From the NCBI GenBank assembly GCA_044346175.1, contig JBIIZQ010000004.1:1-64000 (forward strand): a DNA stretch of 64,000 bases, read 5' to 3'. The position numbers and the translations under genes were made by a program. Origin of the DNA: JBJTUH01 sp044346175. GTDB taxonomy: Bacteria; Cyanobacteriota; Vampirovibrionia; Vampirovibrionales; JAJTHC01. The notes under the pieces were generated by a model. It was given only the letters and a program-made list of their open reading frames with translations. It ran no database searches and was not told where the DNA came from. Positions 25,786 to 33,527 of the stretch are shown here, in pieces (the first letter of the stretch is position 1; each line of letters opens with the position of its first letter).

Positions 25786-27021
25786 TTAATGGGCATTGAG
25801 GTCTACAATGGCGGGGGAACGATTCCAATGGGCGTGGAAGTATTGGGCGTAAGGTGAAAATCCAACGCCCATGTAAAGTCGTTGGGCTCCTTTTTCACCA
25901 GCCTGATGGGTGACACTTACCGTATGGATGGGCGTTTTTTTCAGCCTACGTAGCTCTTGTAAGCGATAGAGTTGACGATACACTAAACGTCTGCCCAGAC
26001 CCTGCCCTTGCATATCAGGATGCACACACACTAAGGGGATATTGGCAAGGGTTCTTGAAAACTCTTTCATGAGTGCAAACCCTACCAGATACCCAGCATT
26101 ATTGTAAGCAAGTTTACTGGTTTTAAGAAGTAAAGATTCAGAAAGGTCGGTGAGTTCTTGGGTAATGAGGTCTAAGCAGCCATCTAAGGATTTATAACGA
26201 GGCTCCCATAAACTATCGGTCTGTTTAGCAAAGCTTATGTGTAAGAGGTTTGCCATTTCAATCGGATTCACTTTATCCAATTGAATGCTTTCAACTTTAA
26301 TACCACTAGGACACGGAGGTCCTTGCTTTCCCCAACGATTACTTTCCCATTGTCGCACGTCTAAACGACTAATCGTAACAGGTGTTTTGTCCCCATAGAA
26401 AGCGGAAGGTAAATGAACACCCGTGTGCTGCCCTTGCCTGTTTGGTGCCTGTTTGATGACTTCAAGACCGTCACTGAATTGTTGTAAAGCATCAAATAAG
26501 GTTTCTTGAATGCCCATGAGAGGGAAACTTACTGTAAGATAAGGTGGCACGTGTTCTTGCAGGTCTTTAAAAATTCCTTTAAATAAGATTTGAACGCCCG
26601 TTGCCCATAGTGTATCCTCCATAAGTTTTTCAGGAGGATGTGCTTGCAACCAAGGTGCCAAAATAATCTGATGGATTTCAAGGAGGTCAAATGATTCAGG
26701 TTTTAAAATAGCCATGCCCGCAACAGAAGACGTTTGAGTGATTGCGTCCGTGTATGTCAGTACAACAGGTCTGATAAGTTCAGCTTGTGTCAGGCGTGTT
26801 AATGAAATATTAGGTGGCGGAGGAACCTCTAAGCCAAAGTTACTGTAAGCCCAAGGTAAAAACTGATAGTAAAGGCTTTCTGCGGCTTCCATCCAAAATA
26901 CTTGAGGTGCTTCTAAGGGGCTGAAATAACCCAGCCCAAAGGCTTGCCATGGACCTTCTTTTGCAAGTGCTGTGAGTGAAAAAGCTTTGTGAATAGGTTC
27001 ACCAAAAGGTAGCGTAGACAT
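25786..27021 (-). CDS. GNAT-family acetyltransferase domain protein
   Basis: 411 residues from the ATG at 27021; an earlier start at 27150 would overlap the upstream gene by 50 bp. The N-terminal ~250 residues are unassigned (they may be a second, degenerate GNAT domain). The C-terminal part carries the acetyl-CoA motif A, VCVHPDMQGQGLGRRLV, followed by VSVTHQAGEKGAQRLYMGVGF, which is the motif B region. It acetylates an unknown amine using acetyl-CoA. It is the last gene in the minus-strand run that begins with the phage cassette, but shows no phage link itself. Confidence 0.75.
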   Translation of the reverse strand: MSTLPFGEPIHKAFSLTALAKEGPWQAFGLGYFSPLEAPQVFWMEAAESLYYQFLPWAYSNFGLEVPPPPNISLTRLTQAELIRPVVLTYTDAITQTSSVAGMAILKPESFDLLEIHQIILAPWLQAHPPEKLMEDTLWATGVQILFKGIFKDLQEHVPPYLTVSFPLMGIQETLFDALQQFSDGLEVIKQAPNRQGQHTGVHLPSAFYGDKTPVTISRLDVRQWESNRWGKQGPPCPSGIKVESIQLDKVNPIEMANLLHISFAKQTDSLWEPRYKSLDGCLDLITQELTDLSESLLLKTSKLAYNNAGYLVGFALMKEFSRTLANIPLVCVHPDMQGQGLGRRLVYRQLYRLQELRRLKKTPIHTVSVTHQAGEKGAQRLYMGVGFSPYAQYFHAHWNRSPAIVDLNAH

Positions 27022-27100
27022 GTTAGCAATCATTCGTGGTTTGTGGGAACGTTGGCACAGAGATATTGACAGTTTAAGGTCATGGTATGACCTAGACATA

Positions 27101-27922
27101 CTAGTGGTGGTGCTTGCTATGCCCTTCGTAGAGGACTTCTGTTTTGACATGTTTTAAGGTCGGATGCACTGTAGGGTGTGAGGCTTCCGTCACTGGAATG
27201 GTTTTAAGATGTTTAGAGGAAGAGGCTTTTTGTGCTTCAGGAGTCTCGTGATGTTTTGCTTCAGTCTCATGGTGCTCATGGTGTGCAGCAGGTGTTTCAT
27301 GAGGCGTACTTGAGCTAGGAGGTAATCCTTCTTGCAAACTTGTAAGATGTTCATGTGTTGAGGGGGAGGCAGGAGTAGCGTGAGAAGATGCTTTGGCGGG
27401 CGTGTCTGCTTCTTTGGTCGGATGGGTTGAGGTTTCGGAGAGATGCCCCTGAGTGCCTTTTTCGGACAATCCTACGGGCTGATGCATGGGTGTCAAGGGA
27501 GGATGTTTAAGGCCTGCTGAGGTCGTCATATGTCCTGGAATAGGGGTATGATGGGCAACCACTCGCCAAAGCTCAAGCCCCACATTGAGTGTGAGCAGTA
27601 CACCGATAATCAGAGAGAAAAGGGTGCTTTGCATGCCAAGATAATGCCGAATATCTTTTTTGAGTTCTTGGGCTGTGGTGATGCGTGAAGTACCAATCCG
27701 TTCAGCCACTGTCCCCACAAAGGTATCTTGTTCATCACGATAGCGTTGAATGAGCTGATGTTCAAACTGTTGTAATCTTGTTTCATAGCTTGTTGTGATG
27801 TGTGAGAGATGATGAGTCACTCGTTCGGCAATGAGCGTGTCTAATGCTTGTACCGCTTCAGGGGAAAGTGTTTCATGGACGTGGTTAGTTTGAGGTTGTT
27901 TTGAGGGGCTTGCAAACATCAT
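27101..27922 (-). CDS. Single-pass membrane protein with His-rich C-terminal tail
   Basis: 273 residues, no recognised family. Residues ~20-95 are helical and charged, probably a coiled coil (VQALDTLIAERVTHHLSH, then RYRDEQDTFVGTVAERIG). One transmembrane segment follows at about 98-118 (QSTLFSLIIGVLLTLNVGLEL). The C-terminal ~150 residues are Pro/Ser/Thr/His-rich, with HHEHHETEAKHHETPEA and a terminal HSKHHH. The His clusters could bind metal (Ni, Zn) or be exposed on the trans side of the membrane. By topology the coiled coil would be cytoplasmic. It follows the disordered-protein gene by 42 bp, as an apparent operon. Confidence 0.6.
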   Translation of the reverse strand: MMFASPSKQPQTNHVHETLSPEAVQALDTLIAERVTHHLSHITTSYETRLQQFEHQLIQRYRDEQDTFVGTVAERIGTSRITTAQELKKDIRHYLGMQSTLFSLIIGVLLTLNVGLELWRVVAHHTPIPGHMTTSAGLKHPPLTPMHQPVGLSEKGTQGHLSETSTHPTKEADTPAKASSHATPASPSTHEHLTSLQEGLPPSSSTPHETPAAHHEHHETEAKHHETPEAQKASSSKHLKTIPVTEASHPTVHPTLKHVKTEVLYEGHSKHHH

Positions 27923-27964
27923 GGGTGCGAGAGACCTTTGCTAGGGTATGGGGATACTGGTATT

Positions 27965-28723
27965 TTAAAGGGTATTGAGAGCATCGTGTTTGAACCAACT
28001 TGCACTGTAGGAAGGGAGGAGTAGCATGTGCGTTTCAATGGGTTCTAGGTGGGTAAAGAGGTTCTGTGGTACTTCTGGTATGAAGGGGGTCATGTGGGCT
28101 GTATCTTCAGGTGTGACACTCCCCTTTGCCTGTCGCTGATGGTACCAAGCACTTAAGAGTGTTTGTAAACTCGGTGTCGTAGAAGGATATGGGGAGCTTT
28201 GGGATGTCGTTTTGGAAGCTCCCTTGGTTTTGGATGAGGGTACTTTTGAAGTAGCTACTGGGGATGAGGATGATTTTAAAGAGCGTGCTGGAGAGGTCTC
28301 TTTTATTTCAGCTTCAGTCTCTGTTGTCGCTTGGGGGGGCATGATGGATGTACTGGGATGAACACCTAAAGGATGTTCTAGCGTTTTAGGCGGTAAGGCA
28401 TCGAGGCTTTGTGGCACGACTGGTGTTAAAGAGGTGGATGTTTCGCTTAGAGGTGGCGTGAGTTGCTGGGGTTGTACTAGCTGCTTTTTTGCTTGTCTGC
28501 CCATGGGCATAGGGGGGGCAGAAGGGTCGCTGGCTTGTTCAGCAATGGAAAGTTTACTTTTTGTGTGTTTACCACTCCGCTTCGTACCTGCTTTTAGGGC
28601 GGGTGCTTGGTAGTCCCCTTCGGGAAGTGTTCCAGAGGAGGTGTCATGGTCTAATGCCTGAGAAAGTGCGCCCTCAAGGGGTGCTTCTTCAGAGGAGAGT
28701 GTGTCGTCGTGAGAGTTGAGCAT
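27965..28723 (-). CDS. Low-complexity Ser/Thr/Pro/Lys-rich protein
   Basis: 252 residues with no recognised domain. Most of the chain (about 20-195) is Ser, Thr, Pro, Lys and Ala (PARSLKSSSSPVATSKVPSS, KTTSQSSPYPSTTPS), so it is likely disordered. The last ~55 residues are more ordered (FTHLEPIETHMLLLPSYSAS). It begins a second transcription unit, downstream of the terminator that closes the phage-like genes. In position it could encode a structural or disordered linker protein of the same system, but nothing in the sequence shows that. Confidence 0.55.
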   Translation of the reverse strand: MLNSHDDTLSSEEAPLEGALSQALDHDTSSGTLPEGDYQAPALKAGTKRSGKHTKSKLSIAEQASDPSAPPMPMGRQAKKQLVQPQQLTPPLSETSTSLTPVVPQSLDALPPKTLEHPLGVHPSTSIMPPQATTETEAEIKETSPARSLKSSSSPVATSKVPSSKTKGASKTTSQSSPYPSTTPSLQTLLSAWYHQRQAKGSVTPEDTAHMTPFIPEVPQNLFTHLEPIETHMLLLPSYSASWFKHDALNTL

Positions 28724-28891
28724 GATTACCCGAGCTTCATATGCAAAAATGATTTAAAAGAGCGTATCTCTAATACTACACAGTAGGGTGAAGCTTATCA
28801 CACGTATTGGATGGAGCTGCTAGGCTTCGAGTGAAGTTCCTCTTTTTGAACGAAAACCGTTCAGTCGTATACTATGAAAAAACCACAAAGG

Positions 28892-28937
28892 AAAAAACCA
28901 CAAAGGTTCATCGTAGGAGAAGATGAACCTTTGTGGT
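28892..28937 (-). terminator. Terminator at the end of the phage-like cassette
   Basis: Perfect 16-bp stem (28897-28912 with 28922-28937) with arms ACCACAAAGGTTCATC and GATGAACCTTTGTGGT, a 9-nt loop and a T run on the minus strand. It lies 50 bp after the internal-virion-like gene and separates it from the following genes. The gap 28724-28987 holds nothing else that I recognise. Confidence 0.9.
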
Positions 28938-28987
28938 GGTCTTGTTAGGAAACTTACTTGAGCGTCAGTACGGCAAGTGCATGTTTT

Positions 28988-29791
28988 TTATGAACCTTTG
29001 CGGCGTTTGCTCGTTTTGCCCAGTGCCATAAGAAGGTCATTTAACTTTTCAGCATCAGCAAGGTCATTAAAATAACGTTCGTCTCGTGTATTTTGTCTTT
29101 CTTGCCGTTGTTGTGCCATATTGCCCAAACCCATGAGTGTTCTTGCTTGATTTTGGCTATCGGCACGCATATCCAAGGCCTGCTGAATACCTGTTGAAAG
29201 CAGTTGCTCTCGTGCTTGTTGGTCGGCACGTAAGCCTGCCAAAATATTTAGCTGGCTTTGTAAACTCTGCTGATAGGCATTGCTAGATTCTTGGCGTGCT
29301 TGCAGACGTGCTTGGTCAAGCCGTTGACTGTAACGCTGGGCGAGTTGTCTTCGTAATAGGGCATCGTAGCTGCCACCAGATAAACCTTGGGCTGCCAAGC
29401 GTTCTGCGGTTTGTCGAGTGTCGTTGGTTTTTTCCTCCTCAATGGGGCGTGTCAGTAGTTGTGCCGTGGTATCGTAAAAGGGATTATTGTAAAGGTCTTC
29501 TACGGTGGTGCGAGTTGGTAGGTTTTGAAGGGCTTGCAAGGACTTTTCTTGTGAAAGGGTTTGTTGCTGGTCAAAGGCACTGCCAAATTTATGCTGGTAT
29601 TTCATGATGCCTTGGTCTTGTGTAAAGCTGCCAGAGTTTGTTTCTACCCTTGGGTTGAGGAGTCCTTGAATTTCCGCTTCACGTCTTGCCATTTCTGCGT
29701 TTAAACTTGCTTGACGCTTTTTATTCGCACGTCCTTTAAACCATTGTCCACCGAGTTGTAGTGCAAGTGCCGCTGCTTGTCCGAAAATCAT
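28988..29791 (-). CDS. Phage internal-virion/DNA-ejection-like protein
   Basis: 267 residues. The pattern is that of small podovirus internal virion proteins: a hydrophobic Ala/Gly-rich N-terminus (MIFGQAAALALQLGGQWF), then a basic patch, then a long Gln/Arg/Ala-rich helical body (RRQLAQRYSQRLDQARLQAR, LRADQQAREQLLSTGIQQAL) and a basic end (KTSKRRKGS). Similar proteins (for example T7 gp14-type) are ejected with the DNA. The repeated QQQ/R pattern is compatible with a coiled coil. It is last in the structural cassette. I cannot exclude an unrelated coiled-coil protein. Confidence 0.6.
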   Translation of the reverse strand: MIFGQAAALALQLGGQWFKGRANKKRQASLNAEMARREAEIQGLLNPRVETNSGSFTQDQGIMKYQHKFGSAFDQQQTLSQEKSLQALQNLPTRTTVEDLYNNPFYDTTAQLLTRPIEEEKTNDTRQTAERLAAQGLSGGSYDALLRRQLAQRYSQRLDQARLQARQESSNAYQQSLQSQLNILAGLRADQQAREQLLSTGIQQALDMRADSQNQARTLMGLGNMAQQRQERQNTRDERYFNDLADAEKLNDLLMALGKTSKRRKGS

Positions 29792-29876
29792 AGAGTCGTG
29801 AGTCCTTTCATAGGTGTTGACGTTGTGGGGTCAGCTGAGGGAGGGATAAAGACGATTAAGCCATGGGTGGTAAGGT

Positions 29877-30638
29877 TTAAAAGAGGGGAGGCAGTTGTTT
29901 CGGAAAACTGCTGGGAGGCATGGCGGATTGGTATCTGAGTTTTTTGACTAAACTTTGATAACGTCCTTCGGCAAGTTGGGCTTCTCCTAGCCGCCCCAAG
30001 CGTTCGTAAAGCCGACTCATCAAGCCATAGCGTAAGAGTGCTTCTCCTTCTATAGGTACAGGCATGGGCGTATTGCTTGTGAGTGTTTCAGGTAATGAGA
30101 GGCACGCATCATACCATAGCGTTACCTCATACCCTGTGTTTTCCCAGTTCACCTGACGGTTTCTTGGTGCGATTCTTAATTCATCTTGCACCACACACCA
30201 AAGTGTTGGTTCCCCCCCTGTAGACGTTCCTCCAGAAGGGTTGGGCATACTGTCGTTGGTTGGAAATTGCCTTGTAAAAAGCTCAGGAGGCTGAGGGTGT
30301 AGTAGGCCATGGTGCGTGTTGTCTGTCTGTAGGTTTTGTTGGGTGAGTATCAAGCTATGGATACGGGTACCACGTACCTCCAAGGGGGCAAGTTGCCATG
30401 CCCAATAAGAGGGTATCGGGGTGCCTTGTGCCGTGCTTTGAGGTGAGGGGAGCGTGAGGGCTTGTCTTTGCCAAGAGAAACGTCCTGCTTGGTTGAGGTC
30501 CTCAATGACAAGGCGTATCAGTGAGGCTGCCAAGCTATAGGGGAAGGGCTGGTTGGTACCAAAATGGAGGAGCTGTCCGTCCAAATAACATTGTCGGAAG
30601 ACATCCGCCATAAAGCTCAATAGCGTACTGTAGTGCAT
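29877..30638 (-). CDS. Phage head-tail adaptor-like protein
   Basis: 253 residues. It has the layout of podovirus adaptor proteins: N-terminal helices (LLSFMADVFRQCYLDGQLLH, then LAASLIRLVIEDLNQAGRF), a beta-rich middle with WQLAPLEVRGTRIHSLILT and YEVTLWYDACLSLPET, and a C-terminal helical block (IEGEALLRYGLMSRLYERLG, RYQSLVKKLRYQ), the segment where these proteins have paired helices after a Pro/Ile-rich turn. Adaptors sit below the portal and join head and tail; no portal gene is present here. The assignment is by architecture and position, not by a unique motif. Confidence 0.55.
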   Translation of the reverse strand: MHYSTLLSFMADVFRQCYLDGQLLHFGTNQPFPYSLAASLIRLVIEDLNQAGRFSWQRQALTLPSPQSTAQGTPIPSYWAWQLAPLEVRGTRIHSLILTQQNLQTDNTHHGLLHPQPPELFTRQFPTNDSMPNPSGGTSTGGEPTLWCVVQDELRIAPRNRQVNWENTGYEVTLWYDACLSLPETLTSNTPMPVPIEGEALLRYGLMSRLYERLGRLGEAQLAEGRYQSLVKKLRYQSAMPPSSFPKQLPPLF

Positions 30639-30722
30639 CAGGCTTGTGTGCTTTCTACTGGAGAGAGAGGGCGTGAGGTTTGTGTAGCGTGGTGTATCGT
30701 AAAGAGGGGTGTGTAGGTGTGT

Positions 30723-31124
30723 TTAGCCAATGCGTCCTAAGCACATGTGACGACCCGCTTCTGGGGTTGTAAGTCGGTGCCGTTGTTCAGGACAAGCAAG
30801 TAAAAATTCATAAACAGACTTTGGGAGCTTGTTTTCCCCTGGGGTCAGGTCAAACCGAATGCCATTGACTGTTACGGTATCGCAGAGTTGATATGTGCTA
30901 CCATCACTGAGAGGGATAATCATATCCGTGTGAGGGTCTGCCGTAATCCATACGGATACGATGGGTTCTTCTTGGAAAATTTGTAGGGTTTTAGATTGTT
31001 CAGTGTCTGCGGGACGTATGCGTGCGATGGGGGTTTTTATAATGTGGAGAGGGGTCTTGGTGTGTGTGATTTCTTGGTACGCTTTGGCACTGGCTGTCAT
31101 ACGTGTGGTGTGAAGGGTCATCAT
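30723..31124 (-). CDS. Small protein of the capsid cassette, unassigned
   Basis: 133 residues from the ATG at 31124, with AAAGGA 11 bp upstream; a start further upstream would add an unrelated leader. The protein contains beta-strand-like stretches (EPIVSVWITADPHTDMIIPL, TYQLCDTVTVNGIRFDLTPG) and ends with GRHMCLGRIG. The size and position between the major capsid protein and the adaptor fit a head decoration or completion protein, but no motif establishes this. Confidence 0.55.
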   Translation of the reverse strand: MMTLHTTRMTASAKAYQEITHTKTPLHIIKTPIARIRPADTEQSKTLQIFQEEPIVSVWITADPHTDMIIPLSDGSTYQLCDTVTVNGIRFDLTPGENKLPKSVYEFLLACPEQRHRLTTPEAGRHMCLGRIG

Positions 31125-31202
31125 GAAACCCATATCCTTTCTTGTCTGTAGGAGGTGCTTGGATGTGTATGTATCTGGAGGGTGTTGGTCTTGAAAAAGC
31201 AT

Positions 31203-31252
31203 CAAAAAAGCTATCAAGAATAGGCAAGGTGACAGCACCTACCCTTGATAGC
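31203..31252 (-). terminator. Terminator between major capsid gene and downstream head genes
   Basis: A 9-bp stem GCTATCAAG/CTTGATAGC (31210-31218 with 31244-31252) encloses a smaller AGGTG/CACCT stem, and is followed on the minus strand by TTTTTT. It begins 15 bp after the capsid stop codon. Partial read-through would give capsid in excess over the downstream proteins. Confidence 0.85.
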
Positions 31253-31267
31253 AAAAGGGTCATGAGG

Positions 31268-32221
31268 TTAATCAGTGACACCCGTTTCAATACGAATCAT
31301 AAAACTATTATTCAGAATTTTGGGGTACTGATACGCTTTCCAGCCAATGGTAGAGATTTGGTCAAGTGGGTCAGTAGGTCCTCCTGTACCAGCACTTTTG
31401 ACAATAACACTGTATCGTCCTGTACCACCAACATCCACTACGCCAAAGGCATCCGAACCACAAATAATAGTGGCATAAACGTCTGCCCCTGAGGCACCCG
31501 CTCCTGTAAAGATAGGTGCACGTGTGGTTTTTACCCATGCAACCCCACCTACGACAGGCAAGTTCATGGTGTAGAGTTTATCGGGGTCACTGTATACAAA
31601 GGTGTTTTGAATGACGGTGTCGCCCACGAGGTCATACCATTGTCGAGGGTGAATAAATCCTAGATACAGCCCCCCAAAGCCTGATGTATCATCCTTACTA
31701 CCATAGAAAGGCTTGGCATCATTCGTATCTAAGGTTCTTACTGCACGACGAATCATGGCAAATGTGAGAGGATTAGCGGCATTTTGTGCAGACCTTTGGG
31801 TGCCTGTTCCAAAAATCACATTGGTGCCTGTGACAAGCTCGGCACGTACAATTTGTTCTGTGGATTGTGCGGCATGCTCAGAGAGGAGTCCCATACTTTC
31901 CGTCACGATGGGGTCAATGCCCAGCATGTCGAGTGTATCGCTTAACTCCACATAGGCACCGTACTGTTGAACGGTTCCTGTGATTTCTGTCATGCTGAGC
32001 GATAGTGGGTTTGGACGTACACCTTCTGTCAATGCGGTAGAGACGGGGGTTAGGGCATTGAGTCTTCGATAAGACACTTGGTTTCCCGTATTTTTAGGGA
32101 TACTTCGCCGTTGTCCTGCCTTATACATGCCTAAAATGGGAATCGCCCGTTGGAGCAAGGTTCGGTCATAAAATTGTTTAGCCTGAGGTGCCAGAGAGCT
32201 AAGGGTATCGGCCATCATCAT
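31268..32221 (-). CDS. Major capsid protein, N4-gp56 family
   Basis: 317 residues. The N-terminal part is typical of N4-gp56-type capsid proteins: LSSLAPQAKQFYDRTLLQRA, then VSYRRLNALTPVSTALTEGV, then the TVQQYGAYVELSDTLDMLG block, and the helical AAQSTEQIVRAELVTGTNVI. It continues with FIHPRQWYDLVG and ends in RIETGV, as the family does. It folds as HK97-type shell protein and would build an icosahedral head. Three consecutive ATGs (32221, 32218, 32215) could start it. The frame is intact throughout, without stop or frameshift, so the gene is under selection or recently acquired. It is preceded by a scaffold-like gene and followed by a terminator. Confidence 0.88.
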   Translation of the reverse strand: MMMADTLSSLAPQAKQFYDRTLLQRAIPILGMYKAGQRRSIPKNTGNQVSYRRLNALTPVSTALTEGVRPNPLSLSMTEITGTVQQYGAYVELSDTLDMLGIDPIVTESMGLLSEHAAQSTEQIVRAELVTGTNVIFGTGTQRSAQNAANPLTFAMIRRAVRTLDTNDAKPFYGSKDDTSGFGGLYLGFIHPRQWYDLVGDTVIQNTFVYSDPDKLYTMNLPVVGGVAWVKTTRAPIFTGAGASGADVYATIICGSDAFGVVDVGGTGRYSVIVKSAGTGGPTDPLDQISTIGWKAYQYPKILNNSFMIRIETGVTD

Positions 32222-32344
32222 CGTTGATAGGGTGCTTTCTTATTAGAGGCTATTGATGAGGAAACACTATGAAAGGCAATCAGTAGAAGAGATTAAGTAG
32301 TAGAAGGTAAGCAGTAAAAGAAGCTTTAAACAATATGCAAGGGT

Positions 32345-32358
32345 ATCACCTCCTTTTT
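32345..32358 (-). promoter_or_regulatory. Extended Shine-Dalgarno sequence detached from a start codon
   Basis: On the minus strand AAAAAGGAGGTGAT is complementary to the 16S rRNA 3' tail over at least 12 bases. It is 35 nt past the scaffold stop codon and about 124 nt before the capsid ATG, and the capsid ATG itself lacks a good SD. A five-codon frame (TTG CAT ATT GTT TAA) begins 8 nt after GGAGG. Confidence 0.55.
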
Positions 32359-32392
32359 GATGAGGTTTGGGGCTTATGAGAGCGGTCAAACC

Positions 32393-33046
32393 CTACTTAT
32401 AGTAATGGCGATGGATGCGTTGTGTGAGCTTCTCAAACTCGGCATCTGAAAGATTCGCAACCTGTACCCCAGCGGGTACGCCAAACCAACTGTTCCCGTG
32501 CGTATGTTGTCCATCACGAGGGCTTAAAGGACCTACTTGTGAGCTTCCTTTTTGAGGTGGTGTGTGTTTAGGGGTTCCCTCAGCGGCGAAATACTGAACT
32601 TGTAAATGGTTAGGAATATGTTTTGCTTCTAGCTCCTTGATGGCTTCTTTCAAAATGTCTACCGTGTCAGGAATGGGGCGTGCTTGTAATGCCTCTTCTG
32701 CGTAATGAAGAATCTTTTGAGTCAAAATCTGCTGTAAAATAGGTTCATAAGGCTTATAGCTGTTGTACTGTGTTTGGTAAAAGGTCTCTGCTTCTTGGAT
32801 GCTTCGGTGTTTGGCAAGGGTTTCTTGTACTGCGATATCGTGAATCCCTGCGAGCCAAGCAAAATCTTCAGGGTCAGATTGGCTGGGAACACCTTGTTCA
32901 CTCATCAGGGGGGTAGCTTGTTCGATATGGGCTTGTCCGTCCAAGAGTGCTTGGAGTAATGCAGGTGCTTCGGTGGTTTGGATTGCCGTTTCTTGAGGCT
33001 GATGACCTACTTGAGGGGTGTCAGAAGTCATATGAGGCGTATTCAT
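32393..33046 (-). CDS. Capsid scaffold-like protein
   Basis: 217 residues. The protein is acidic to neutral, predicted mostly helical (QTQYNSYKPYEPILQQILTQ, then LHYAEEALQARPIPDTVDIL), with a Pro/Gly-rich middle and a basic helical C-terminus (LSDAEFEKLTQRIHRHYYK). Scaffold proteins of tailed phages usually have this design, with a short basic C-terminal helix that binds the capsid protein. It lies immediately upstream of the major capsid gene, the position normal for a scaffold. A portal gene would be expected upstream of it in a phage; instead there are hairpins and the divergent phasin gene. Confidence 0.65.
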   Translation of the reverse strand: MNTPHMTSDTPQVGHQPQETAIQTTEAPALLQALLDGQAHIEQATPLMSEQGVPSQSDPEDFAWLAGIHDIAVQETLAKHRSIQEAETFYQTQYNSYKPYEPILQQILTQKILHYAEEALQARPIPDTVDILKEAIKELEAKHIPNHLQVQYFAAEGTPKHTPPQKGSSQVGPLSPRDGQHTHGNSWFGVPAGVQVANLSDAEFEKLTQRIHRHYYK

Positions 33047-33141
33047 GGGGAGAAAGTCTTTCTAGTAAGGCTTACACATTCAAAAATAAAAAACAGATTC
33101 TAAAACAGCCAAGCATGCCCTGTCCGATGAACTACCGCAAG

Positions 33142-33258
33142 GCACTCGGGCGATGAGAGCGAGTGCGGGGTTGCCCGCCCTATAGATTTATCCTAAACAA
33201 TGGAAAAAATACTTTTAAAATCCTGCCGTAACATAGGGTCATGACACCCTATGTTGCG
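33142..33258. repeat. Two hairpins between the capsid cassette and the phasin gene
   Basis: A GC-rich hairpin GCACTCG/CGAGTGC (33142-33166) is followed by an alternative GCGGG/CCCGC pairing up to 33178. A second perfect hairpin, AACATAGGGT/ACCCTATGTT with a CATGAC loop, covers 33230-33255. The rest of 33047-33527 holds the divergent promoter region and no gene that I can support. Confidence 0.55.
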
Positions 33259-33527
33259 GTACTGAAACCCCTTGTTAAGAGGGCGTTTTTTAATTTTTCA
33301 ATCTTTGTATGTTGTTTGGTATGTTGCTTGGCGTTGTTTGCACAAACGCTTGCATAACATACGAGGGCAGTCTCCTCTAAAAGGTTTAGCTTTCTGAGAT
33401 TAGCACCGAGGTGCCTCCTGTTTTCGACTAGGCTTAATGGAAATACGTTTTGTGTATCTCTTCTCTTTTTACTGTTTTTTACTTTTTTGTGTTGTGTTTT
33501 TTGTGATATAGAAGGATGTGTTATTTC

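Noticed and set aside
25786..33046. Active prophage
   Set aside because: No integrase, terminase, portal, tail, lysis or attachment repeats are visible in the window, and neighbouring genes are ordinary chromosomal ones; I keep it as an isolated capsid cassette.
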